DNA from: Fibrobacter sp.
GTDB taxonomy: Bacteria > Fibrobacterota > Fibrobacteria > Fibrobacterales > Fibrobacteraceae
Length of the DNA stretch: 39,314 nucleotides
Assembly: GCA_031271785.1 (NCBI GenBank)
Contig: JAISUZ010000037.1
Location: 1-39,314 of the forward strand
Direction of reading: 5' to 3'
Every line of letters starts with the position of its first letter. Position 1 is the stretch's first letter. The notes beneath the pieces were generated by a model that worked only from the letters and a program-made list of their open reading frames with translations, had not been told where the DNA came from and did no database searches. This document shows positions 25,034-31,900 of this stretch, in pieces. A program made the position numbers and the translations under genes.

Positions 25034-25609
25034 TTATTTTCTGGTGTAAACGGTTTCTTTGATGACACCGCTCACATCCATCTTCGTTGTGAGTTTGTTG
25101 CCGTCAAGAAAATAAGCCTCTTTTGTAGGGGCAAAAGCACTGTCAATCATCTCCTGCAAACCAAAGAGAATCAGTTCAATCTGATCCGGAGGCATTCCCA
25201 ATTCAGTAAGCATTTTCTGAACGGCTTCCTCAAGTTGTTCCGGAGTGAGCCATTCGGCCGGGAGCGCCGACGCCGGGTCCAATTTACTCAAATCGGTTTC
25301 GGGAGGAACCATAGAACTCAGTAAGCCGGCAAAAGACGGGCCGTACATAAAATCAATCGTTCTGGTTATCGAATCATCGGTTGCCGAATAGGTTCCTTTA
25401 AACGAGGGCGTTCCGTCAATATTATCAATTTCAAAACTGCCGTCACCGTTCAGCGTCATTTCTTCGGCTGGACTTTCCCAGGTTCCGATAATGGAACCGT
25501 TTTGATCACTTGAGCCGGAACTGCTGGAACTACCGCTACTGCAACTCATAAAGGTAACGCCGAAAACAAACGTTACCGCGAACAAACTCAACCGGAACAT
25601 TTTAGACAT
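25034..25609 (-). CDS. Lipoprotein with short Ser linker, paralogue 3
   Basis: 191 residues from the ATG at 25607-25609, chosen because CAGGAGTATTT precedes it and because it aligns with the other copies; a longer frame to 25675 lacks these. Lipobox TFMSC puts Cys at 23. The serine stretch is short (about 24-35). The domain begins IIGTWESPAEEMTLNGDGSF, then FKGTYSATDDSITRT, a Pro/Leu-rich helical insert with LPAEWLTPEQL, and ends VYTRK. Function unknown. Confidence 0.83.
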   Translation of the reverse strand: MSKMFRLSLFAVTFVFGVTFMSCSSGSSSSSGSSDQNGSIIGTWESPAEEMTLNGDGSFEIDNIDGTPSFKGTYSATDDSITRTIDFMYGPSFAGLLSSMVPPETDLSKLDPASALPAEWLTPEQLEEAVQKMLTELGMPPDQIELILFGLQEMIDSAFAPTKEAYFLDGNKLTTKMDVSGVIKETVYTRK

Positions 25610-25629
25610 AAATACTCCTGTGTTTGGTA

Positions 25630-25656
25630 CGGCAAAACATTTTACCGCAGTGAGTA
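25630..25656 (-). promoter_or_regulatory. Promoter and 5' palindrome of lipoprotein gene 3
   Basis: CGGTAAAA-TG-TTTTGCCG on the minus strand (25647-25630), one arm position differing but still able to pair as G-U in RNA, just downstream of TATACT. Confidence 0.45.
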
Positions 25657-25706
25657 TAGTTGAATTGTAGTTCAAAATTCGGAGTACGGCAAGGTATAAA
25701 CAGAAA

Positions 25707-25726
25707 AGGCGGCTTTTAAGCCGCCT
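25707..25726 (-). terminator. Intrinsic terminator of lipoprotein gene 4
   Basis: AGGCGGCTT / AAGCCGCCT stem with a TTTTC run on the minus strand, 21 bases after the stop. The whole terminator is identical to that of gene 5. Confidence 0.8.
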
Positions 25727-25747
25727 GATTCGGATTTGACCTAAAGT

Positions 25748-26398
25748 TTATTTTCTGGTGTAAGTAGACCCACCCATTGTTAATTTGTTGCCGTTAAGAG
25801 AATAAGTATATGTGTTAGGAGTAAATCGTTCAGTCAACGATTCTTCAGAGATATTGGCCACCATCTCAGGAGTAATCTGCGGAAATTGAAGGAGTCTTTT
25901 CGGGATTTCAACCGCAAGTTCTGCCGGAGTGAGCCAATCGTTAGGGAGCACCGCCGGATCAATTGGAGTTCCTTCAAAACCACCAACCCCAAACATTATA
26001 GTACCATGCATATGAGTCAGTGTCACTGTTATCGCATTTTCATTTTCGGCTACCGAATAAGTTCCTTTAAACAGAGGAGCGTCATCCGCGGAGGTGAGAT
26101 AATAACCACCATCGTTCTTCAAGGTCATTACCGTGCCATTGACATCGAGCACCCAAGCTCCAACAAGGGAACCAACAGCAACCGAGCTACTGGAGTTTGC
26201 GGTACCGGAACTCGAACTTTCTACAACGGAACTGCTGGAATTTGGGACCGACGAACTGGAATTCACCATTTCCGAGCTGCTCGAACTCTCTCCAACATCA
26301 ATAACCACGCCATCGCTTGGCCCCTCATTACAACTGATCATGACAACGCCGAAAAGAAGCACAACCATAAGTAAACCGAATTGAAATACCTTAGACAT
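25748..26398 (-). CDS. Poly-serine-linker lipoprotein, paralogue 4
   Basis: 216 residues from the ATG at 26396-26398, which has AAGGAG upstream and gives Cys23 in the lipobox VMISC; an upstream frame extension of five residues is less likely. Serine linker about 38-72. The domain begins LVGAWVLDVNGTVMTLKNDG, has FKGTYSVAENENAITV, then LPNDWLTPAELAVEIP, and ends TYTRK. The N-terminal region is closest to paralogue 1 while the extreme 3' end is identical in DNA to paralogue 5. Confidence 0.85.
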   Translation of the reverse strand: MSKVFQFGLLMVVLLFGVVMISCNEGPSDGVVIDVGESSSSSEMVNSSSSVPNSSSSVVESSSSGTANSSSSVAVGSLVGAWVLDVNGTVMTLKNDGGYYLTSADDAPLFKGTYSVAENENAITVTLTHMHGTIMFGVGGFEGTPIDPAVLPNDWLTPAELAVEIPKRLLQFPQITPEMVANISEESLTERFTPNTYTYSLNGNKLTMGGSTYTRK

Positions 26399-26419
26399 AG
26401 AGACTCCTTGCATTTAGCA

Positions 26420-26450
26420 CGGTAAAACAAGTTACCGCAACAGCTATAAT
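26420..26450 (-). promoter_or_regulatory. Promoter and 5' palindrome of lipoprotein gene 4
   Basis: CGGTAA-N6-TTACCG on the minus strand (26437-26420) next to a diverged TATAGC box. It has the same layout as the other copies, with shorter perfect arms. Confidence 0.45.
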
Positions 26451-26505
26451 TGAATTTTAGTTAAAAATTTGATATCCGGCAAAATATGAAAACTGTTCTA
26501 TAAAA

Positions 26506-26525
26506 AGGCGGCTTTTAAGCCGCCT
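26506..26525 (-). terminator. Intrinsic terminator of lipoprotein gene 5
   Basis: AGGCGGCTT / AAGCCGCCT hairpin followed on the minus strand by TTTTTATAG, 21 bases after the stop at 26547. Confidence 0.8.
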
Positions 26526-26546
26526 GATTCGGATTTGACCTAAAGT

Positions 26547-27695
26547 TTATTTTCTGGTGTAAGTAATCGATTCAGGTTCACCTTCTTCATCTTCCGTTAT
26601 CATCGTTAACTCATCGCCTTTAAGAGAATAAGAACTTGTTACCGGAGCAAACAAATCAACCATTATTCCAACCATATCGGGATTAGAGAGCATCTCCGTA
26701 ACCTCACCCTGAGGCACTCCAATTTGAACGAGCATTGTCGCAAAAGCCCTCGCAAAATCTACTTGACTAAGCAACAATCCGACGGGTAATGCCGATTCTA
26801 ACGAAGATAGATCCACCGAAGATAAATATTCAGGGGGGAGAAACATTATCAGAGCTATCATCGCAGCACCACTTACATGAGTGGGTGTTACAATAATAGA
26901 GTCTTTAGTTACCGAATAAGTTCCTTTCAACATGGGTTCTCCATCACCGGAAGCCTCAACAGAACCATCGCGACCCAAAATTATTTCGGTACCCTCATCA
27001 TCCACCCAAGTTCCAACAAGAGTTGTTTCAATAATTACACTGCCGGAGCTTTCTACAACGGAACTGCTGGAATTTCCGGTTTTTGCACTACTGGAACTTT
27101 CTGTCTTTACGCTGCTGGAACTTCCTGTCGTTATTTCACCGTTTTTTCTGGTATGAACGGTTGTTACGGTTTCACCTTCTTCATCTTCCGTTATCATTGT
27201 TAACTCATCGCCATCAATAATAAAAGACCCTGTGATAGGAGCAAACATCTCGGCTTTCATTTCTTCCACAGGGAAGCCTTCAAGAAGCGCCGGAATCATC
27301 TCCGGAGTCACACCCGGCAATTTAAGAAGCATTTCTTCAATCGCTCCCTGAATATCTTCTTCAGCGAGCCAGCCGGCGGGGAGTATTGCCGGATCAAACG
27401 AAATCCCTTCGGGAACATACATACCAAGAGAAGGACCGTACACATGAGTTACTTGCGCTGTTATTTTATCTCCGGTTACCGAATAGGTTCCCTTAGTCAT
27501 AGTAACGTCACCAAAGGCCATTTCAAAATTGCGACCATCTTTCACCTTTAATTCTTGGCCGTCTTCATCAACCCAAGTCCCGACAAGGTCACTATTACCG
27601 CTTGCGCCGCTTGAACTTCCGCTATCGCAACCGATAAAGGTAATGCCGAAAACAAGCGTCACGACCAGCATACTTAACCGAAACATTTTAGTCAT
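26547..27695 (-). CDS. Two-domain lipoprotein of the same family, paralogue 5
   Basis: 382 residues with lipobox TFIGC at Cys23. It contains two copies of the family domain: about 37-184 (LVGTWVDEDGQELK to VHTRK) and about 226-382 (LVGTWVDDEGTEII to TYTRK), joined by a serine-rich linker at 185-222. Both carry KGTYSVT.D.I and ELTMITEDEEGE near the end. It looks like a fusion or tandem duplication of two paralogues that lost the second signal peptide. CAGGAGTATTT precedes the ATG. Function unknown; a lipocalin-like beta fold is a guess from the strand pattern. Confidence 0.85.
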   Translation of the reverse strand: MTKMFRLSMLVVTLVFGITFIGCDSGSSSGASGNSDLVGTWVDEDGQELKVKDGRNFEMAFGDVTMTKGTYSVTGDKITAQVTHVYGPSLGMYVPEGISFDPAILPAGWLAEEDIQGAIEEMLLKLPGVTPEMIPALLEGFPVEEMKAEMFAPITGSFIIDGDELTMITEDEEGETVTTVHTRKNGEITTGSSSSVKTESSSSAKTGNSSSSVVESSGSVIIETTLVGTWVDDEGTEIILGRDGSVEASGDGEPMLKGTYSVTKDSIIVTPTHVSGAAMIALIMFLPPEYLSSVDLSSLESALPVGLLLSQVDFARAFATMLVQIGVPQGEVTEMLSNPDMVGIMVDLFAPVTSSYSLKGDELTMITEDEEGEPESITYTRK

Positions 27696-27875
27696 AAATA
27701 CTCCTGTGTTTGGCGAGGCAAAAAATGTTACCGCGCGCGAGAAATCGCGGAAAAAATAGATTAAAAATCGAAATTCAACAAGGAATAAATAGCCGTTACG
27801 AAAAAAAAATACTTTTGACCGATTTTCTTGATTTATATCACACGGAAAAAATGCCTTTGAAAGGCTTTCCGGATT

Positions 27876-27889
27876 TATATTAGCCCTAT
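27876..27889 (+). promoter_or_regulatory. TATATT box abutting the ATG at 27890
   Basis: TATATT at 27876-27881 is followed by eight bases (AGCCCTAT) and then the ATG. This leaves no room for a Shine-Dalgarno if the box is a -10 element. Confidence 0.5.
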
Positions 27890-28912
27890 ATGCTCCGGTG
27901 GATTTTACCTGTTTTGGGTCTCGCGCTTGTATTATGGCTTGCTTTTAAGCCAAAAACGCCGGTTTTTCCCGAAAAAGCACCGCCGCTCCCCGAAACCGTT
28001 TACTTTCCGGCAGAGGATACCCCGGATTCTTTTGCCCGCGCCGAGGAATGCCTCCGGAAAAAAGACCGGACTTGCGCCGAAACGGAAATCCGAAGCCTTT
28101 TAACGGCGGAACCGGAAAATCCGTTCCTTTATTTAACGCTCGGTCAAATCTTATTTGCCGGAGAAAACTACGAACAGGCGCTCCCCGCTTTTCAAAATGC
28201 GAAAAAATTCGACGCTCCCGATTCGCTCACGGACCCCTGGGTCCGGAGGGCGGAACGCTTGCTCGGAGAATCGGAGCAACTCGGGGTTCTCCGCTCCCCC
28301 CATTTTGAACTCCTCTTTGAAAACGGAAACACACTTTCCGCAAGCGACAGCGTTTTTGCGATTCTCGAAAACGCTTACGATTCCCTTTGCCTGCTTTGGA
28401 ATTATTATCCGGAAAAAGCCATCGGCATTGTTCTTTACGAAAGCCCGGCCTACGAGGGCGCAAACCCGAAACCCGAGTGGAGCAGCGCGGTGTACGACGG
28501 TAAACTCCGGATTCCGCTCCGGATTTTTGATACCGATGCCCCCAAGGACGTTTTAATTCACGAACTTTCTCACGCTTTTGTTCACGAACTCGCCGGAGGA
28601 AAAGCTCCTGTTTGGCTGGACGAAGGGATCGCGCAAATTACCGACGGCACCACGGTTCAATTGGACGGGCTCCCTCCCCCGCCGGTTTCTCTTTTGGAAA
28701 AACCGTTTACGAAACAGCAGGACGTGGAAACCGTAAAAGCGCTTTACGCCTATTCTCTCGCCATGACCGGTATTTTATTCCGGAAAGCGGAGTCTTTTGA
28801 GCGCATGGGCGTTTTCTTGCAGCAATTAAAATCCGGCGGTTCGGTGCGGGAAATACTCGAAAAAGATTTCGGAACGTCTCCCGAATTGCTTTTGAAGGAA
28901 TCCGAAAATTAA
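27890..28912 (+). CDS. TPR and peptidase-MA-like zinc metalloprotease domain protein
   Basis: 340 residues. One N-terminal membrane anchor (about 4-19), two TPR-like repeats (about 45-110), then a gluzincin-type domain with HELSH (224-228) and the downstream WLDEGIA (242-248) that supplies the third zinc ligand, as in the peptidase MA/DUF2268-like families. Probably a periplasmic membrane-tethered peptidase; its substrate is unknown. Divergent from lipoprotein gene 5 across about 190 AT-rich bases. A TATATT box lies eight bases upstream of the ATG and no Shine-Dalgarno is seen. Confidence 0.8.
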   Translation: MLRWILPVLGLALVLWLAFKPKTPVFPEKAPPLPETVYFPAEDTPDSFARAEECLRKKDRTCAETEIRSLLTAEPENPFLYLTLGQILFAGENYEQALPAFQNAKKFDAPDSLTDPWVRRAERLLGESEQLGVLRSPHFELLFENGNTLSASDSVFAILENAYDSLCLLWNYYPEKAIGIVLYESPAYEGANPKPEWSSAVYDGKLRIPLRIFDTDAPKDVLIHELSHAFVHELAGGKAPVWLDEGIAQITDGTTVQLDGLPPPPVSLLEKPFTKQQDVETVKALYAYSLAMTGILFRKAESFERMGVFLQQLKSGGSVREILEKDFGTSPELLLKESEN

Positions 28913-28915
28913 GTT

Positions 28916-29058
28916 CGGGCAGGGATGGTGACCCGTACGGGCGGAGACGCGCGGAATCTTTATTTTTCGGAAATGAAACGCGCGCGGCTCCGTTGCACTT
29001 GGCGAATAGCCTTAGTGCAATACAGCCCGGCCGGCGAGCCATGCGAGCCGGGCCCGCC
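28916..29058 (-). repeat. Dispersed mosaic repeat, copy D
   Basis: Minus-strand order: GGGCCCGGCTCGC-ATG-GCTCGCCGG hairpin, then the core CGGGCTGTATTGCACTAAGG...CAAGTGCAACGGAGCCGCGC (29029 to 28982), ending GTCTCCGCCCGTACGGGTCA and CATCCCTGCCC. The core is nearly identical to 30810-30856 on the opposite strand (one substitution and a small indel). It starts immediately after the stop of the peptidase gene. Confidence 0.75.
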
Positions 29059-29170
29059 AAAATCAGGAATTTATATCCCCTGCTCCGCCCCAAATTTCAT
29101 CCATAAATTTCGCAGGAATACCGGCGGTTTCTCAAGAAAATTTAACGCGGTATGGCGCAGCCGGGTAGCA

Positions 29171-29219
29171 GCGCACACTGAGAAAACTTTTCATACCGGG
29201 GCGAACTTGGCAGATGCGC
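29171..29219 (-). repeat. 49-bp module, copy 1
   Basis: Starts GCGCACACT and ends AGATGCGC on the plus strand. By hand alignment 35 of 49 bases match copy 3 read in reverse complement, with the same length. Together with copy D it fills most of the 370-base gap 28913-29282. Confidence 0.6.
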
Positions 29220-29247
29220 CGAATCCATCAAAAGACGGGCGTTGAGC

Positions 29248-29267
29248 GTGAATGACCGCAAGACCTA
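29248..29267 (+). repeat. 20-bp repeat GTGAATGACCGCAAGACCTA, copy 1
   Basis: An exact copy is at 31881-31900. Here it lies directly before the TATATT box of the hemY gene. Confidence 0.75.
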
Positions 29268-29269
29268 AC

Positions 29270-29282
29270 TATATTTGAATTC
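29270..29282 (+). promoter_or_regulatory. TATATT box abutting the hemY ATG
   Basis: TATATT at 29270-29275, seven bases (TGAATTC), then the ATG at 29283. There is no Shine-Dalgarno. Confidence 0.5.
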
Positions 29283-30635
29283 ATGACTCAGAAAACCGTA
29301 GCCGTGATCGGCGCCGGGCTTACCGGACTCTCGACCGCGCTTTATCTCAAAAAGCAAAACATTCCCTTTAAGGTTTTTGAAAAATCAAACCGCGTGGGCG
29401 GCGTGATTCAATCGCACCGGAAACACGGTTTTCTTTGGGAGTCCGGACCGAGCACCGGGACTCTCGGCAAGCCCGAAGCGATGGAACTCTTTGAAGATTC
29501 CGATTCGCTCGACCTCCTGGAGATCGCTTCTCCCGTTTCCAAAAAACGTTATATCTGGAAAAAAGGCAAGTTCCGCGTCATTCCCTCTTCTCCCATTTCC
29601 GGTTTATTCACGCCGTTGTTTTCCCTTCGGGACAAATTCGGAATCCTCCTCGAGCCGTTCCGCCCGCGCGGTACCGACCCGTATGAAAACTTATCCTCGT
29701 TTGTGAAACGCCGTTTGGGAGAATCCATTCTCGATTACGCGGTGGACCCTTTTGTTTCCGGCGTTTACGCAAGCTCTCCCGATATTCTGATCCCGAAATA
29801 CGCTTTCCCGAAACTCTATAATCTGGAGCAGGAATACGGCAGTTTCCTCCGCGGCGCGTTCCACAAAATGAGAGAAAAGAAAACCGACCGCGACAGAAAA
29901 GCCACCAAACAGGTGTTCTCCGCCAAAGGCGGACTCGGCGCCCTCGTTGAAAAACTGGAAACGTTTATCGGCGCCGAACATATCGTTACCGGCGCGCAAA
30001 ACTTAAACTGCAGCCCTACCGAAGACGGGCGTTACCAAATCATGCAAAGCGGCAAGCTCGAAACGTTCGACGGGATTATTTTCGCCGCGGGCGCGGAGCA
30101 TTTATTTGAAGTCTTTCCGTTCCTCAATCAGCCGAAGTTCCATGATGCGGTCAAAGTGACCTATGCTCCGGTTATCGAAGCCGCCGTCGGTTTTAAAAAA
30201 TGGAACGGACTTTCGCTGAACGGATTCGGCGGCTTGATTCCCTCCAAAGAAAACCGCAAACTCCTCGGCGTACTTTTCATGTCGTCGCTTTTCACGGACC
30301 GCGCGCCGGCAGGCGGCGCCTTGCTTTCCGTATTTATGGGCGGACTCCGCCGCACGGATTACCTGAGCCGGAGCGACAGCGAACTCCGGGAAACCGTACT
30401 CGCCGAACTCGGAGAAATGCTCCGCATCCCAAACCCGGCGCCCGATCTCTTTGAAATCGCGCGGCATGAAAAAGCGATCCCGCAGTACGACATCCTGACT
30501 GCGGAACGGATGAAAATATTCGGAGAAATCGAAACCGCTTATCCGGGACTGATCCTCGGCGGGAACGGTGTCGGCGGAATCGGCATGGCAGACCGCATCC
30601 GTCAGGGCTCGCAAATGGCTTTCCGTTTGGAATAA
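29283..30635 (+). CDS. hemY: Protoporphyrinogen/coproporphyrinogen oxidase (HemY type)
   Basis: 450-residue FAD-dependent oxidase of the HemY/HemG family that oxidises protoporphyrinogen IX (or coproporphyrinogen III) in heme synthesis. The dinucleotide motif GAGLTG is at 10-15, followed by VFEKSNRVGGVIQS, and the C-terminal FAD motif GGNGVGGIGMADRI is present. Length and end-to-end pattern match the family. No other heme genes are in the window. Whether it acts on proto- or coproporphyrinogen cannot be told from sequence. Confidence 0.9.
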   Translation: MTQKTVAVIGAGLTGLSTALYLKKQNIPFKVFEKSNRVGGVIQSHRKHGFLWESGPSTGTLGKPEAMELFEDSDSLDLLEIASPVSKKRYIWKKGKFRVIPSSPISGLFTPLFSLRDKFGILLEPFRPRGTDPYENLSSFVKRRLGESILDYAVDPFVSGVYASSPDILIPKYAFPKLYNLEQEYGSFLRGAFHKMREKKTDRDRKATKQVFSAKGGLGALVEKLETFIGAEHIVTGAQNLNCSPTEDGRYQIMQSGKLETFDGIIFAAGAEHLFEVFPFLNQPKFHDAVKVTYAPVIEAAVGFKKWNGLSLNGFGGLIPSKENRKLLGVLFMSSLFTDRAPAGGALLSVFMGGLRRTDYLSRSDSELRETVLAELGEMLRIPNPAPDLFEIARHEKAIPQYDILTAERMKIFGEIETAYPGLILGGNGVGGIGMADRIRQGSQMAFRLE

Positions 30636-30698
30636 GATTTTTGGGCGTGCCCCGGCGCAACCACTCTCCGTCATGCTGATCCTGAAACCGTCACCCTG

Positions 30699-30719
30699 AT
30701 CCTGAAATAAATTCAGGAT
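30699..30719 (+). terminator. Hairpin after hemY, possible terminator
   Basis: Perfect 8-bp stem ATCCTGAA / TTCAGGAT with a 5-base loop, followed by GTTTTGC. The U-run is short, and the hairpin lies inside the repeat loop 64 bases after the stop. Confidence 0.4.
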
Positions 30720-30724
30720 GTTTT

Positions 30725-30773
30725 GCGCATCTATCGAGTTTGCACTTGCATATAAGATTTTCCAAATGTGCGC
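30725..30773 (+). repeat. 49-bp module, copy 2
   Basis: Starts GCGCATCTATCGAGTTTGCA and ends TGTGCGC. It matches copy 3 at 46 of 49 positions and is nested inside mosaic repeat copy B. Confidence 0.8.
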
Positions 30774-31016
30774 CGCCGCTTGGTCAGAATCCACTCTAAA
30801 GCGCCGGGTCGGGCTATATTGCACTAAGGCTAAAGCCAAGTGCAACGGAGCCGCGCTTACCGGTCGTTTCGGGCAAGTTACTCGCGCGGCTCCGCCCTTC
30901 GGGTCACTATCCCTCACGCATTCAAGCGTACCCTCGGCAACCGCCGGAAATATCAGCGGAGCAACCTTTTTAAAGTTTTTCTCGGAATTTATCACCGCAC
31001 TTTTGAAATACCTTAG

Positions 31017-31022
31017 TATATT
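31017..31022 (+). promoter_or_regulatory. Candidate -10 box of tRNA-Leu
   Basis: TATATT ends 16 bases before the tRNA 5' end, so a short leader removed by RNase P would be made. A matching -35 is not obvious. Confidence 0.45.
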
Positions 31023-31035
31023 TGGTGCGTTCCTT

Positions 31036-31121
<86 letters not shown>

Positions 31122-31160
31122 TCTTTTCGTGTCGCTGTCCTTTGTTGAAGTTTATATTTA

Positions 31161-31172
31161 TATATTAGTGCT
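31161..31172 (+). promoter_or_regulatory. TATATT box abutting the ATG at 31173
   Basis: TATATT at 31161-31166, six bases (AGTGCT), then the ATG. There is no room for a ribosome binding site. Confidence 0.5.
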
Positions 31173-31607
31173 ATGATTAATTTTTATCCTAATACTTTTT
31201 ACTACCCTCGAGAAAGAGTCGAAGAAAAATTTGCAAACGGCGAACTCCAGGCCATGCAAAAAATGCTACTTGATTTTGTAGAGCGGCATCGTGAAAATAT
31301 TTGGATCGTAGCGCAAGATGAAAACGAACCGGGCGTTATTTCCGATGAAAGCCTGCTGGACGGACTCCGCAGTTTCCTTTTATATAAAGGTTCGCTTCAA
31401 CCCGCTTTCGAAATGGCGGAACTGATTAAGGAAATCGACAAGGAAGCCTGGTACCGCAACGAAATTCATCCGGAAAATCCGAAAGAAGTCGCCGACGACT
31501 GGAAAGAGCAATACGCTTCGCAATGGCGCGAAGCGCGGATGTTTGAGACTTTCTTTTTGATTGAAGTGCTTTCGGACAAACTCGTCGAAATGCTACGCTG
31601 TAAATAA
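31173..31607 (+). CDS. Small acidic protein of unknown function
   Basis: 144 residues, no signal peptide or membrane segment, rich in Glu, Trp and aromatic residues, probably cytoplasmic and mostly helical. I recognise no motif. Codon use resembles the neighbouring housekeeping genes, and the frame is closed and well preserved, so it is likely real. It stands alone between tRNA-Leu and recJ, flanked by direct 49-bp repeats, with a TATATT box six bases upstream of the ATG. Confidence 0.7.
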   Translation: MINFYPNTFYYPRERVEEKFANGELQAMQKMLLDFVERHRENIWIVAQDENEPGVISDESLLDGLRSFLLYKGSLQPAFEMAELIKEIDKEAWYRNEIHPENPKEVADDWKEQYASQWREARMFETFFLIEVLSDKLVEMLRCK

Positions 31608-31710
31608 AAAGCGTTTTCAATCCGCGCCATTACTTGAATTTTGGGGTATGTAAACCATGCCCATATATTTTTAACCGGATCGAAAATATTCGGTCCCGAA
31701 CATCATTATT

Positions 31711-31759
31711 GCGCATCTATCGAGTTTGCACTTGCATGTAAGATTTTTCAAGTGTGCGC
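31711..31759 (+). repeat. 49-bp module, copy 3
   Basis: Starts GCGCATCTATCGAGTTTGCA and ends TGTGCGC, 46 of 49 identical to copy 2 and in the same orientation 986 bases away. It lies in the 290-base gap between the small orphan gene and recJ. Confidence 0.8.
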
Positions 31760-31797
31760 CGCCACCTGGCCAGGATCCATGTTTTGGGGTCCCGGAT

Positions 31798-31846
31798 TCC
31801 TCGCGTTTTTATGCGGTTAGGACAATCGCGAGGACAGGCATTGTCC
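31798..31846. repeat. Overlapping inverted repeats downstream of recJ
   Basis: TCCTCGCG (31798-31805) pairs with CGCGAGGA (31827-31834), and GGACAAT (31820-31826) pairs with ATTGTCC (31840-31846). The two stems interleave and so exclude one another or form a pseudoknot. Confidence 0.5.
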
Positions 31847-31861
31847 GGTACAAAATTCGTT

Positions 31862-31881
31862 CCGAAATCCAAAGATTTCGG
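31862..31881 (-). terminator. Hairpin after recJ, probable terminator
   Basis: Perfect 8-bp stem CCGAAATC / GATTTCGG with a 4-base loop, 17 bases past the recJ stop; the following U-run on the minus strand is weak. Confidence 0.45.
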
Positions 31882-31900
31882 TGAATGACCGCAAGACCTA
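31881..31900 (+). repeat. 20-bp repeat GTGAATGACCGCAAGACCTA, copy 2
   Basis: Exact match to 29248-29267. Its last three bases are the complement of the recJ stop codon. Confidence 0.75.

Larger units (their letters stand above)
30643..30920 (+). repeat. Dispersed mosaic repeat, copy B (fullest copy)
   Basis: Starts GGGCGTGCCCCGGCGC (30643-30658) eight bases after the hemY stop. The complementary arm GCGCCGGG is at 30801-30808. The loop between them holds the hairpin 30699-30719 and the 49-bp module. After the arm come CGGGCTATATTGCACTAAGG...GGAGCCGCGC (30810-30856) and the tail GGCTCCGCCCTTCGGGTCAC with TATCCCTCACGC (to 30920). Most of the 403-base gap before the tRNA is this element. Confidence 0.7.

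Noticed and set aside
29146-29228. Degenerate tRNA-Met-like sequence (D-arm-like GCGCAGCCGGGTAGCAGCGC, then TTTTCATACC)
   Set aside because: The acceptor, anticodon and T stems do not pair, and much of it aligns to the 49-bp dispersed module. The resemblance is coincidental.
30102-30995. 297-codon minus-strand frame
   Set aside because: Antisense to hemY continuing into repeat copy B; not a gene.
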